DNA of 64,000 bases from an uncultured Luteitalea sp. (GCA_934541105.1 CAKTDA010000004.1:248001-312000), one strand, 5' to 3'. Counted from the stretch's first letter, positions 26,966 through 35,707 are shown. Made by a program: numbers and translations. The notes: generated from the sequence alone by a model not told the origin.

Positions 26966-28089
26966 ACGAGTCGGCCGTGAGCGGGACTCCCTCACGGCCC
27001 GCAGTGCCGGCGAGCGGAGATGCCGACGCCATCAAGCAGCAGATCGAGCGCACGCGCGAGGGCATGAGCGACACGATCAACGAGTTGCAGCAGCGCCTGA
27101 GCCCGCAGCATCTCGCCGACCAGGCGAAGGCGTCGGTGCGCGAGGCCACCGTCGGCCGGGTGCAGCAGCTCATGGGGGCGGCCGGCGACACGGCCACCCA
27201 CGTTGCGGGACGCGCCCAGCAGGCAGCGGGCGTGACCGTCGAACAGGTGCGCGAGCACCCCATCCCCGTGGCCCTCGCGGGCGCGGGCGCCGGTCTCGTG
27301 TGGTGGCTGATGCACCGTCCGTCGAGCCGGCAGACGTGGAGCAACGACATGTACGACTGGGACGATGCAGACGCCACGTACGACCGCGATTACGCACGGC
27401 TTGCGGTCCGGAGCGACGACGACTGGAGCGCGCATTCCTGGGACGATCGCCGGGGCGGACTGATGCGGATGCTGCGCGACAACCCCATCCCGGCATCGAT
27501 TGCCGCGGCGACGATCGGCTACATGCTGTGGAACCGGCGGAGTGAGGGCGACGGCACCTTCCCGGCCCGCTCGTCCCTGTACGGCGCGGACGGCTACGAC
27601 GCGACGTACGACACGTCGTCGGGCGCGGCGTCATCGATGGCGGCGAGCGTGGGCGACACGGCGCGAGAGATGTCGCGGCACGCACGGGACGCGGCGAGCG
27701 CCATCGGCGAGCAGGTCGGCGATTCGATGCGGTCGGCACAGGCCCGCGCCGGCACGATGTCGCGCGACATGACGCGGCGCATGCGGCGGGCCAGCCACCG
27801 GACGGGCTCCCAACTGGACCGCTGGATGCACGAGAATCCCGTGGCCGTCGGCATCGCGGCACTCGCGGCGGGTGCGGTGGTCGGACTCAGCGCGCCGCGT
27901 ACGCACACCGAGGATCAGGTGATGGGCGCATCGCGCGACACGCTCTGGGAGAAGGCCAGGGAAGGCGCCCAGCAGCTCGAGGAACAGGTGCGGGAGAAGG
28001 TGCAGGCGGTGGTCGACGTCACCGGTGCCCCGCCCGCGGGCGCGGCGTCGGCGACTTCGACGGCCCCGCGTCAGGACAGCATGCCCTGA
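26962..28089 (+). CDS. DUF3618 domain membrane protein with three NP-type membrane modules
   Basis: A 375-residue protein. The N-terminal DUF3618 motif (IKQQIERTREGMSDTINELQQRL, residues about 23-45) is followed by three copies of a module of EHP/DNP/ENP plus a glycine-alanine membrane helix: EHPIPVALAGAGAGLVWWL, DNPIPASIAAATIGYML and ENPVAVGIAALAAGAVVGL. The stretches between are charged, helical and Ala/Ser-rich. The ATG start overlaps the holin stop; a GTG at 26941 is an alternative. Probably an envelope-associated protein made under stress; no biochemical role is known to me. Confidence 0.85.
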   Translation: MNESAVSGTPSRPAVPASGDADAIKQQIERTREGMSDTINELQQRLSPQHLADQAKASVREATVGRVQQLMGAAGDTATHVAGRAQQAAGVTVEQVREHPIPVALAGAGAGLVWWLMHRPSSRQTWSNDMYDWDDADATYDRDYARLAVRSDDDWSAHSWDDRRGGLMRMLRDNPIPASIAAATIGYMLWNRRSEGDGTFPARSSLYGADGYDATYDTSSGAASSMAASVGDTAREMSRHARDAASAIGEQVGDSMRSAQARAGTMSRDMTRRMRRASHRTGSQLDRWMHENPVAVGIAALAAGAVVGLSAPRTHTEDQVMGASRDTLWEKAREGAQQLEEQVREKVQAVVDVTGAPPAGAASATSTAPRQDSMP

Positions 28090-28388
28090 CCAATCGCGTC
28101 CCCGTCGGGGGACGTGACGGCGAGCGGCAGGCGGCGTCCATCGTCGAGCACCAGGACGAGATCGTGCTGGTGCTCGGCGTACCAGTGGTAGAGATCAGCG
28201 ACCCTCGCCCGCAGCGTCACGCGGGCGAGGAAGGGGCCGCCGCCCGGCGGCTCCGGTTGTCCCGGCGCGACGGCGACGACCTGGATCGTGTAGCCGACGG
28301 CGACCGGCGCCCCGCCGTCGGGGAGTTCGACGGTCCCGAGGCCGTCCATCGTTGCGAGCAGGTCGTCCTGAGGGGTCTGGCTTGACAC
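28071..28388 (-). CDS. Hypothetical protein, 105 residues
   Basis: Not recognised. A small soluble protein of mixed beta strands (TVELPDGGAPVAVGYTIQVVAV, ARVTLRARVADLYHWYAEHQHDLVLVLDDGRRLPLAV). It starts at GTG with a weak context and its last 19 bp overlap the end of the convergent DUF3618 gene. Codon pattern and composition fit a real gene, but the start could also be the ATG at 28349. Confidence 0.6.
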   Translation of the reverse strand: MSSQTPQDDLLATMDGLGTVELPDGGAPVAVGYTIQVVAVAPGQPEPPGGGPFLARVTLRARVADLYHWYAEHQHDLVLVLDDGRRLPLAVTSPDGDAIGQGMLS

Positions 28389-28439
28389 GGCAGTCGCGCC
28401 ACGCGTGACGTGGCTCGCGCTAGTGTACGGCAGGAGTCG

Positions 28440-28988
28440 TCAGCCCTTGACGGCCTGTTCGGCCTGCCACAGGTGGCGCCGGCCGTGGACGGCAATCGTG
28501 GCAAATCCCGCATACAGGTTGTAGCGAGCGTTCTCGAAGAATGGCGAGGCCATCGTGAGGCGGTCGAGCGCGAGGCCGCGCGCGCGGTCGAGGCTCGTGC
28601 GTACGGCGTCGTGTGCAGTCCGCAGGGCCGCGATGTCGTCGGCTGACGACCGGGCCCCCGGCGCGACGAACGCGGCACCGGTCTTCGCGCGCATACGGTA
28701 GGGTGGTTCCAGCGACCAGAGCAGCAGGCGGCCGATCCAGCCGGGACGGTAGGGACCGTCCCCGAGGACGCCACGGCTCCGGGCGTCATCGATGGCCGGG
28801 TCGAGACGGGCCGTCATCGCCTCGGCCGACAGCACGAGGTGCTGCACGCACTCGGACGGCGACCACGCATTTGGTGCGGGGCGCGTCTTCCACGTGACGT
28901 CGTCGACGCGTGCCGCGAGCGCGGCCGCGCGCGCGTCGACCTCGTCGAGTTCGCGCCGCAGGCGATCGAGTTGTTCGGATCCTGTCAT
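28440..28988 (-). CDS. DinB family protein
   Basis: A 182-residue four-helix bundle of the DinB/YfiT-like superfamily, which uses a triad of histidines to bind a metal and often acts as a thiol- or bacillithiol-dependent transferase. Visible blocks: WSPSECVQHLVLSAEAM (first His), and the C-terminal YAGFATIAVHGRRHLWQAEQA (His pair), which form the usual metal site. Cytoplasmic. Substrate unknown. Confidence 0.88.
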   Translation of the reverse strand: MTGSEQLDRLRRELDEVDARAAALAARVDDVTWKTRPAPNAWSPSECVQHLVLSAEAMTARLDPAIDDARSRGVLGDGPYRPGWIGRLLLWSLEPPYRMRAKTGAAFVAPGARSSADDIAALRTAHDAVRTSLDRARGLALDRLTMASPFFENARYNLYAGFATIAVHGRRHLWQAEQAVKG

Positions 28989-28991
28989 CGT

Positions 28992-29678
28992 TCACTCGTC
29001 CGGTGGTTCGAAGACCAGTGGCCTGAACGCCAGGGGTGCGTGGAACGTGGGGCCTTCGGGTACGGACCAGGCGGCATAGACCGCGCCGTCCTCGGGGCGG
29101 GCAACTCCTCCAGGCCGCTTGATGCGGAAGGCGTTGAAGTGCCAGACGTCACCGGCCGTCACCGGAAGGCGGGCAGCGACGCGTGGCGACAACGAGGCGA
29201 AGCCCTCGAACGGCATGTGGGCGATGGCGCACCAGTCATCGCCGCGGCCCGACCTGTGGACGACCGTCTGCAGCCCGGCAAGGTCCCAGTCGAGATGGAC
29301 GAGACGCTCGGGCGCGAGCCGCTCGATGTGCAGGTCGCAGACGACGTTCACCGGTGAGATCTCGATTTCGGCGTAGTCCTCGCCGGAGCCGGTCGGGTCC
29401 AGGAAGACCTCGACGACCTCCTCCTCCCAGAGCCTGTCGTCGCGCTGCGTGCGGGTGGACCACGGCGCGTGGTCGGTCGCGTCGAAGCGCACGAACAGTC
29501 CCGAGGGATTCCAGATGGCGCGCAACGTCGTGGCATATGAGGCCGGGCCCCAGGTGATGGCGATGGCGGAGTCCCAGCCGTCGCCGGCGAGCAGCGTGCC
29601 GGCGTCCGCGGTGACGGCGCGGACCCGATAGACTGCCGGCTGGAGCGCGGCCTCCGGGCCGCGGTACATGTCCACCAT
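28992..29678 (-). CDS. CBM9/DOMON-like carbohydrate-binding family protein
   Basis: A 228-residue beta-sandwich protein. The WDSAIAITWGPASYATTLRAIWNPSGLFVRFDATDH start (read as separate strands), LWEEEVVEVFLDP and the YAEIEISP strand match the family-9 carbohydrate-binding-like domain. There is no signal peptide, unlike secreted CBM9 modules, so it may act in the cytoplasm or lean on another export route. It lies 3 bp from the DinB gene on the same strand and 12 bp after ppk, in what looks like one operon. Confidence 0.78.
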   Translation of the reverse strand: MVDMYRGPEAALQPAVYRVRAVTADAGTLLAGDGWDSAIAITWGPASYATTLRAIWNPSGLFVRFDATDHAPWSTRTQRDDRLWEEEVVEVFLDPTGSGEDYAEIEISPVNVVCDLHIERLAPERLVHLDWDLAGLQTVVHRSGRGDDWCAIAHMPFEGFASLSPRVAARLPVTAGDVWHFNAFRIKRPGGVARPEDGAVYAAWSVPEGPTFHAPLAFRPLVFEPPDE

Positions 29679-29690
29679 GGATGGCCTCGC

Positions 29691-31859
29691 TCAGAGCGTA
29701 GACGACGAGAGCTGTGCGTAGACGTCGAGCAGTCGCCTGTGGGCGTTCACGGGCTCGATGCCAGGCTCGACCGCGACCGGGGCGTAGGAGCCGTCGGTCC
29801 GCAGCACCCGTGCGCGGTCGGTGTCGGCCAGCAAAGTCTCGAGCACCACGCCGCGCAGGTGGGCGCGCAGGTCCGGCTGGTGCACCGGACAGAGCACTTC
29901 CACGCGCCGATCGAGGTTGCGCTCCATCAGGTCCGCGCTGCCGATGTAGACCTCGGGATCGCCGCCGTTCTCGAAGTGGTAGATGCGCGAGTGCTCGAGG
30001 AAGCGCCCGACGATCGAACGCACGGTGATGTGCTCGGAGATCCCCGGGATGCCGGGCCGCAGGCAGCAGACCCCGCGGACGACGAGGTCGGTCTGCACGC
30101 CGCACTGGCTCGCGCGATACAGGTTCCTGATCATGCCCGGGTCGGCGACGGCGTTCAGCTTGAAGATGATGCGCGCCGGCCGGCCCGCCTGCTGGTGCTC
30201 GCACTCGCGATCGATCAGCGCCTTGAGCTGCGTGCGCAGGGCGACGGGCGCGACGAGCAGCTGATCGTAGACCCGGCGGTTCGAGTATCCCGTGAGGTAG
30301 TTGAAGACGTCGGTGATGTCGCCGACGATCCCCGGATCGGAGGTGAAGAGCCCGATGTCGGTGTAGACCTGCGCGGCGGCCCGGTTGTAGTTGCCGGTGC
30401 CGACGTGTGCGTACCGGCGGATCCCGTCCTGGTCCTTGCGCACGATGAGGCACAGCTTGGCGTGCGTCTTGAGGCTGACCACGCCGTAGACCACGTGGAT
30501 GCCCGCCGCCTCCATCCGTGTCGCCCACTCGATGTTGTTGCGCTCGTCGAAGCGGGCCTTCAGCTCGACGAGCACGGCCACCTGCTTGCCCTGTTCGGCG
30601 GCCGCGATCAGCAGGTCCACGAGCGGCGAGTTCTGGCCGATGCGGTAGAGCGTCATCTTGATGGCCACGACGAGCGGGTCGTCGACCGCGGCCTTGATGA
30701 ACGCCTCGACGGCCGAGAACGAGTCGAACGGGTGATGGACGAGGACGTCCTCCTCGCGCAGGTCGTCGAAGATCTCGGCGTTGCCGGTCCAGATCACGCG
30801 CGGCGAGAACGGGGCGTCCTTGAGGTGCGGCAGGTGCAGCTTCGTGAGCTGGTGCCAGTCGTCGTAGTCCATCCGGTCACCCGTCCGGAGCACGGCGTCA
30901 TCGTCGATCTCGAAGTTCTCGACGAGGATGTTGAGCACGCGGCGCGGCATCGCCTCGTCGACCTCGAGCAGGCACAGCGCGCCGTAGCGCAACTGCTTCA
31001 GGCTCCGGTCCACGGTCTCGAGGAGGTCGTCGGCCTCGTCTTCCTGGATCACCATGTCCGTGTCGCGGATGATGCGGAACAGGTGTGCCGACTGCAGGTC
31101 GGTGCCGGGGAAGAGGTGCTGCAGATTGGCGCGGACGACATCCTCGAGGAAGGCGAACGTCAGGCCCGGCTGCGCGCACATCTCGGGCGGGATCCGCACG
31201 AAGCGGTCGAGCCCCGCGGGAATCTTGACGCGCGCGAACTTCGTCCGGCCGCTGTGCTTCACGACGACGGCGAAGTTCCGGCTCAGGTTCGAGATGTACG
31301 GGAACGGGTGTCCGGGATCGAACGCGAGCGGCGTGAGCACCGGCAGGATCTCGGTGCGGAAGAACTGCGCCAGATAAGCGGTGACGTCGCCGGTGTAGTC
31401 GGGCGGCTCGATGAACCGGACGCCTTCGGCGGCGAGGGCCGGGCGCAGCAGGTCGCGCCAGCAGGCGGAGATGTCGGCCATCATCCGCGTGGCGCGCGTG
31501 CGCGTGGCCGTCAGCTGCTGCTCGGTATTGAGCCCATCCGGGCTGACGTCTTCGATGCCCGCGCGGTACTTCTTGAGGAGCGTCGCCACACGCACCATGA
31601 AGAACTCGTCGAGGTTGGTCGCGACGATGGCCAGGAACTTGATGCGCTCGAGCAGCGGATGCGCGTCGCCGAGCGCCTGATCGAGGACGCGCTGGTTGAA
31701 CTCGAGCCAGCTGAGCTCACGATTGATGTAGAGCGCCGGATGATCGAGGTTCGTCGGATCGCATTGGGACCAGTCGGTGCGCGCGACAGGCATCCTGATG
31801 CGGCGCTTGGCGCCGCGCCCGCGGGGGGGACGTGGTGGAGTGGGCGACGTTGCGTTCAT
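29691..31859 (-). CDS. ppk1: Polyphosphate kinase 1
   Basis: A 722-residue enzyme that reversibly polymerises the ATP gamma-phosphate into polyphosphate. All four domains are there: N domain (YINRELSWLEFNQRVLDQA), head domain (EFFMVRVA), C1 with the phospho-histidine region (SLKTHAKLCLIVRKD) and C2 with a second PLD-like half (IYHFENGGDPEVYIGSADLMERNLDRRVE, read as two blocks). Usual length is about 690-720. A disordered Pro/Arg N-tail precedes the domain, so an in-frame ATG 22 codons on is an alternative start. Confidence 0.96.
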   Translation of the reverse strand: MNATSPTPPRPPRGRGAKRRIRMPVARTDWSQCDPTNLDHPALYINRELSWLEFNQRVLDQALGDAHPLLERIKFLAIVATNLDEFFMVRVATLLKKYRAGIEDVSPDGLNTEQQLTATRTRATRMMADISACWRDLLRPALAAEGVRFIEPPDYTGDVTAYLAQFFRTEILPVLTPLAFDPGHPFPYISNLSRNFAVVVKHSGRTKFARVKIPAGLDRFVRIPPEMCAQPGLTFAFLEDVVRANLQHLFPGTDLQSAHLFRIIRDTDMVIQEDEADDLLETVDRSLKQLRYGALCLLEVDEAMPRRVLNILVENFEIDDDAVLRTGDRMDYDDWHQLTKLHLPHLKDAPFSPRVIWTGNAEIFDDLREEDVLVHHPFDSFSAVEAFIKAAVDDPLVVAIKMTLYRIGQNSPLVDLLIAAAEQGKQVAVLVELKARFDERNNIEWATRMEAAGIHVVYGVVSLKTHAKLCLIVRKDQDGIRRYAHVGTGNYNRAAAQVYTDIGLFTSDPGIVGDITDVFNYLTGYSNRRVYDQLLVAPVALRTQLKALIDRECEHQQAGRPARIIFKLNAVADPGMIRNLYRASQCGVQTDLVVRGVCCLRPGIPGISEHITVRSIVGRFLEHSRIYHFENGGDPEVYIGSADLMERNLDRRVEVLCPVHQPDLRAHLRGVVLETLLADTDRARVLRTDGSYAPVAVEPGIEPVNAHRRLLDVYAQLSSSTL

Positions 31860-31887
31860 GCACTCGGGTCCGACGGCACTCGGGCCG

Positions 31888-31896
31888 ATGATAGCA
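31888..31896 (-). promoter_or_regulatory. Extended -10 of ppk1
   Basis: TGcTATCAT on the minus strand in the 44-bp gap between the divergent ppk1 and fliK-like genes; transcription would start about 20-25 nt before the ppk1 ATG. Confidence 0.4.
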
Positions 31897-31903
31897 AAGG
31901 GAC

Positions 31904-33118
31904 ATGACGGGCCTTCCCGGCCCGCCCATCATGCAGATCACGCTGTTGCCACCGTTGCTGCCCACCGAGGCGGCCGTTCCGGTCCGGACCGCCGAGATGG
32001 CGTTCGCGCCCGGCATGAAGATCGTGGCGACGGTGCTCTCGACGCGCGTCGGCGAGGGCACGGTCCTGATGTTCGGCGGCCGGCGGCTGCCGACCGACAC
32101 GCCGCTGCCGCACCCACCGGGCACGACGCTGCGATTCGAGGTCGTCGCGGGCGGACCGCATCCCCGCCTGCAGCTGGTCGGCGTGAGCGCCCACGCCACG
32201 CCGGACGTGCCCGACGCCCCGGTTCCCGGCATGACCGGTCCAGCCGTGTCGGCAGCGGGTTACGGGTTGGCGAGGGCCGTCGTCGCGGCACGGAGCGGAG
32301 GAGACGTCGCCGCCGCCGCGGCGACGCTGGCGTCGTGGATTCCGCAGCTCGTGGCGCGAGGCGTCATCGGTGCGGCAGAGGGCGAGCGCCTGCGACTGGC
32401 CCTGTCGCCGCTCGTGGTGCCCCCGGGCGCAGGCGGGCCAGCCGAGGGTGCCGAGGCGGGCGCGGTGCTGGCGCGGGCGCTTGCCGCACGGCTTGCCGAC
32501 GGAGGCCTCTTCCTCGAACGCAAGCTCGCCGATCGCTTCCGTGGCGGCGACGGCAATCCGGGTCGCCTCCTGGCTCGTGACCTGCGGGCCCGCCTTGCGG
32601 TCCTTGCCGACGCCATCGCGCACGCGCCGCCCGAGACGGGCGCGGCCGGTGACGCCGTGCGGTCGCTGCAGCAGGCGATGCTTGCCGACCAGGCCCGCTC
32701 GGTCGCCCACCTCGTGCGCGACGGGGTCGTCGATGCGCGCGTGCCGCTCGAGACGGCGAACGCACCGGTCGTCGACGTGTTGATGCGCCTCCGGGTCGGC
32801 AGGGACTCACCTGACGCCGATGGCGACGCGGACCCGGCGCCCTGGCGCCAGGTGACACTCGATCTCGCGCTCGAAGGGCTCGGTCACGTCCACGTCCGTC
32901 TCGGCGTGACGGCCGCGCAGGTGCGTGCGGAGTTCGTCGTGGAGGCTGCCGACGTCGCCGACACGATCGAGGGCCGCCTCGCGGACCTCACGCAGTCGCT
33001 TGCCGCCGCCGGCTTCGAGCACGTGCTCTCGCGCGTCGCCATCGATCCGGTACGCGCCAACGCGCCCGACGACACACCCGCGCTGGCGCCGCACTCGATC
33101 GTGGACGTGCGGGCATGA
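31904..33118 (+). CDS. FliK-like flagellar hook-length control C-domain protein
   Basis: A 404-residue protein. The C-terminal 90 residues (VTLDLALEGLGHVHVRLGVTAAQVRAEFVVEAADVADTIEGRLADLTQSLAAAGFEHVLSRV, read in parts) match the FliK hook-length C-domain, where a strand pair (LGxVxVRL, VRAEFV) precedes an L-helix and a closing strand. The N-terminal part is Ala/Pro-rich and unstructured, as in FliK rulers. AAAGGG lies just upstream of the ATG. Its stop overlaps the start of an FlhB-C-domain gene (ATGA at 33115-33118). No other flagellar gene is in the window. Confidence 0.78.
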   Translation: MTGLPGPPIMQITLLPPLLPTEAAVPVRTAEMAFAPGMKIVATVLSTRVGEGTVLMFGGRRLPTDTPLPHPPGTTLRFEVVAGGPHPRLQLVGVSAHATPDVPDAPVPGMTGPAVSAAGYGLARAVVAARSGGDVAAAAATLASWIPQLVARGVIGAAEGERLRLALSPLVVPPGAGGPAEGAEAGAVLARALAARLADGGLFLERKLADRFRGGDGNPGRLLARDLRARLAVLADAIAHAPPETGAAGDAVRSLQQAMLADQARSVAHLVRDGVVDARVPLETANAPVVDVLMRLRVGRDSPDADGDADPAPWRQVTLDLALEGLGHVHVRLGVTAAQVRAEFVVEAADVADTIEGRLADLTQSLAAAGFEHVLSRVAIDPVRANAPDDTPALAPHSIVDVRA

Positions 33119-33417
33119 GCACGAGACCGGCCGGCCCGCGGCGTCAGGCCGCCGCGCTCCGGTACGCCACGGGCGAGACGCCCGTGCCCGAGGTCGTCGC
33201 GACGGGCGACGGGGCCATCGCCGAGCGGATCATCGCCGTGGCGCGAGAGCACGGCATCCCGATCCACGAGAGCCCGGACCTGGTGCAGCTCCTGACGCGC
33301 CTTCCGCCGGACACGGCGATCCCTCCCGAACTGTACCGGGCGGTTGCGGAAGTGATTGCTTTCCTGATGCGGGCGGCGCAGGACCGCGCGCACGCGGCAG
33401 GCCGTGAGCGGGGATGA
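33115..33417 (+). CDS. FhlB-like protein: stand-alone FlhB/YscU cytoplasmic domain
   Basis: A 100-residue protein equal to the C-terminal cytoplasmic domain of FlhB without membrane helices. Blocks: AAALRYATGETPVPEVVATG, IAERIIAVAREHGIPIHESPDLVQLL and TAIPPELYRAVAEVIAFLM match the region after the NPTH autocleavage site, but no NPTH is present. Such stand-alone versions can substitute for the cleaved FlhB-CC in switching export specificity, and the coupling to the FliK-like gene mirrors the FliK-FlhB interaction. Flagellar or type III secretion role inferred. Confidence 0.82.
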   Translation: MSTRPAGPRRQAAALRYATGETPVPEVVATGDGAIAERIIAVAREHGIPIHESPDLVQLLTRLPPDTAIPPELYRAVAEVIAFLMRAAQDRAHAAGRERG

Positions 33418-33433
33418 CGACCCGATCGGGCGC

Positions 33434-33447
33434 CACCCCCGTGGGTG
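33434..33447. terminator. Small hairpin between convergent genes
   Basis: CACCC-CCGT-GGGTG, 5-bp stem, immediately beside the stop codons of the FhlB-like and DUF2911 genes. Possibly a bidirectional terminator. Confidence 0.3.
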
Positions 33448-33987
33448 CTACTTGCTGCTGATGGCGACGGTCTGCTTCACCTGGCCCCAGTGAATCTCCA
33501 GGTTCGAGCCGACGATGCCGACGGTGAGCTGCTCGGCCGGCTTGGCCAGCGTGCCGGCCGTCATCGGCACGCGTCCGAGGTCCTGCGCCTCGTCGTAGGT
33601 CGTGCCCCACTGACCGGTCCGCTTGTTGACGATCAGCTGCCACGTCGCGCCGGGCAGCGTGTACAGCGTGTACGTGCCGGCCGGCACCGCCAGCGTGCCG
33701 ATCCGGAGGTCCTTGTCGGTCTTCAGCGTGGTGGCCTCGTCGGCACCCGTGCGCCAGACCTTGCCGGCAGGCGCCAGCGTGTCGAGGCTCCGTCCCTTGA
33801 GGTACGGGCGCCCGTAGATCAGCGTGACCGTCGCATCACCGACCTTGTACTCCACGGTCTCGTGGGGACTGCCGCCCTTGCCGGGTGTGCTCGAGACCAC
33901 CTTCTGGGCAGACGCGGGTGCGGGCACGGCAAGGGAAACCACGGCAACCGCCAGCACGGTGGCCAGCGTGTAGATCGCACGTCGCAT
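33448..33987 (-). CDS. DUF2911 domain exported protein
   Basis: A 179-residue exported protein with signal peptide (YTLATVLAVAVVSLAVPAPASA) and a DUF2911 domain: VEYKVGDATVTLIYGRPYLKGR, WRTGADEATTLKTDKDLRIG and VPAGTYTLYTLPGATWQLIVNKRTGQWG. Function unknown; common in acidobacteria and Bacteroidetes. Start at 33987 is set by GGAGGA followed by ATG and by the signal peptide; an earlier in-frame codon at 34032 lacks both. A TATAGT hexamer about 50 bp upstream of the start is the likely -10. Confidence 0.9.
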   Translation of the reverse strand: MRRAIYTLATVLAVAVVSLAVPAPASAQKVVSSTPGKGGSPHETVEYKVGDATVTLIYGRPYLKGRSLDTLAPAGKVWRTGADEATTLKTDKDLRIGTLAVPAGTYTLYTLPGATWQLIVNKRTGQWGTTYDEAQDLGRVPMTAGTLAKPAEQLTVGIVGSNLEIHWGQVKQTVAISSK

Positions 33988-34062
33988 GTCAGTTCCTCCG
34001 GAATCACGACCACGAGGGCGCGGTCGGGTCATTTGGACAGGACACTATACACACTCGTCGGC

Positions 34063-34971
34063 TCAGAGGATGCGCTTGCCGAGCGCCGAGGCGGCGAGCT
34101 CGGCGGCGAGAATCGCGGTCGTGTTCTGGACGTCGAGCACGGGGTTCACCTCGACAAGGTCTAGCGCGATCACGCGACGCGAGTCGGCGAACATCTCCAT
34201 CGCCATGTGCGCCTCCCGGTAGTCGAGGCCGCCACGCACCGGCGTGCCGACACCGGGGGCGATTGCCGGGTCGCACACGTCGAGATCGAACGAGAGGTGG
34301 ATGCCCGCCGTGTCGGCACCGGCAATGCGGATGGCCTGCTCGACGACCGCCGCCGCGCCGAGGCGATCGATGTCCTTCATCGTGAAGACGTGGACGCCGG
34401 CCGCGCGCACTTCGTCCTTCTCGCGATCGTCGAGGTTCCGCACGCCCACGAGCACGGTGTGCGCCGGGAGGACCTTCGGTTCGAACCCGCCGACGAGCGC
34501 GAGTTCCCGCGGGTCCTCGCCGAGCAGCGCCGCAAGCGGCATGCCGTGCACGTTGCCCGACGACGTCGTGGCCGGCGTGTTCATGTCGGCGTGGGCATCG
34601 ACCCAGATCAGCCCGATCGGCCTGTCGCGCCGCCGTGCGAACGCAGCCGAGGCCGCCACCGATCCGGCCGCGAGGCTGTGATCGCCGCCAATCACGATGG
34701 GAAACGCGCCCTGCATCAGCGTGTCCAGCACCTGTGCGTACAACGCCTCGCACACCGCCTGGATCTCGTGGATGTAGCGCTTCTTCGGATCGCCCGGCTC
34801 CCGCGTCTCAGGCGTCGGCGCGACGATGTCGCCTTCGTCCTGGACGCGATGACCAAGGGCCGACAGGCGATCGCCGATGCCGGCAATGCGCACGGCCGAC
34901 GGGCCCATGTCCACGCCGCGCCGTCCGCCACCGAGGTCGAGCGGCACGCCAATCAGGTGGATGTCGGCCAT
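34063..34971 (-). CDS. rocF: Arginase
   Basis: A 302-residue ureohydrolase converting arginine to ornithine and urea with a binuclear Mn centre. Metal ligands are visible: His in IGGDHSLA, the Asp-His-Asp set in VDAHADMN, and the Asp pair in SFDLDVCDP. SGNVHGMPLAALLG is typical of arginase rather than agmatinase. Start at the ATG 34971 (MADIHLIGVPLDLGGGRRGVDMGP). It follows the lipoprotein methyltransferase gene by 7 bp. Confidence 0.92.
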   Translation of the reverse strand: MADIHLIGVPLDLGGGRRGVDMGPSAVRIAGIGDRLSALGHRVQDEGDIVAPTPETREPGDPKKRYIHEIQAVCEALYAQVLDTLMQGAFPIVIGGDHSLAAGSVAASAAFARRRDRPIGLIWVDAHADMNTPATTSSGNVHGMPLAALLGEDPRELALVGGFEPKVLPAHTVLVGVRNLDDREKDEVRAAGVHVFTMKDIDRLGAAAVVEQAIRIAGADTAGIHLSFDLDVCDPAIAPGVGTPVRGGLDYREAHMAMEMFADSRRVIALDLVEVNPVLDVQNTTAILAAELAASALGKRIL

Positions 34972-34978
34972 GGAACCT

Positions 34979-35695
34979 TCACCGCTTGACGGTGATCGAG
35001 ACGCCTTCCGAACCGGGCGCGACAATTGACGTGAGCACGTCGGGCCGCGTCGTGACCGTCTGCAGGAAGTCCTTCATCTCGTCGCCCTTGTTGATCACGT
35101 TGTGGGCGACGACGAGACCGCCGCGCCGCAGGCGCGGGAACGTCATCTCGAAGTACTTCTGATAGTCGGGCTTCCACGCGTCGATGAAGACGAAGTCGAA
35201 CGTTCCCGGCTCGGCGGGCACGGCCGTGAACGCGTCGCCCGCGACCACCGTGACGACATCGTCGAGGCCGGCCGCGGAGATGTTGGCCTTCAGCTCGGCA
35301 GCGCGCGTGGGGTCGTACTCGATCGTCGTGAGCCGGCCGCCCGTCTCGCGCAGCCCGAGGCCGAGCCAGATCGCGCTGTAGCCGCTGGCGCCGCCAATCT
35401 CGAGGGCCTTCTGCGTGCCACTCGCGACGACGAGCAGGCGGAGGAATCGACCGTCGGCCTCCGAGACCGCGAGCTGGCCCTTGTCGGCTTCCCTGATGCG
35501 CGTGAGCAGGCCGGTGAGCTCCGGCGTGAGCGCGGGCAGGCGCGCGACCTCGTCCGCGGTCCGGGCGGCCGTGTCGTCGGCAGCTGCCTCCGCAGAGGCG
35601 GCGGCTGCCGGTTCGCGCGACGATTGGCAACCGGTCGCGGCGAGGACGCAGCAGGTGATGGCGACGGGCAGGGCGAGAAGGCGGGATGCACTCAT
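34979..35695 (-). CDS. O-methyltransferase-family protein with lipoprotein signal
   Basis: A 238-residue class I SAM methyltransferase of the catechol O-methyltransferase-like group: ALEIGGASGYSAIWLG (motif I), TTIEYDPTRAAELKANI, FDFVFIDAWKPDYQKYFEM and LVVAHNVINKG. The oddity is an N-terminal lipoprotein signal, MSASRLLALPVAITCCVLAATGC, with lipobox AATGC at Cys23, followed by a 20-residue Ala/Asp linker. SAM is cytoplasmic, so an exported enzyme is puzzling. If the signal is real the domain may be a ligand binder. Operon with arginase. Confidence 0.82.
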   Translation of the reverse strand: MSASRLLALPVAITCCVLAATGCQSSREPAAAASAEAAADDTAARTADEVARLPALTPELTGLLTRIREADKGQLAVSEADGRFLRLLVVASGTQKALEIGGASGYSAIWLGLGLRETGGRLTTIEYDPTRAAELKANISAAGLDDVVTVVAGDAFTAVPAEPGTFDFVFIDAWKPDYQKYFEMTFPRLRRGGLVVAHNVINKGDEMKDFLQTVTTRPDVLTSIVAPGSEGVSITVKR

Positions 35696-35707
35696 GCAAG
35701 GCGCATC

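Noticed and set aside
29739..31907. 722-codon open frame antisense to polyphosphate kinase
   Set aside because: Mirror of the ppk1 codon pattern in a GC-rich genome; protein is Val/Arg/Asp-rich without any domain, while ppk1 on the other strand is unmistakable.
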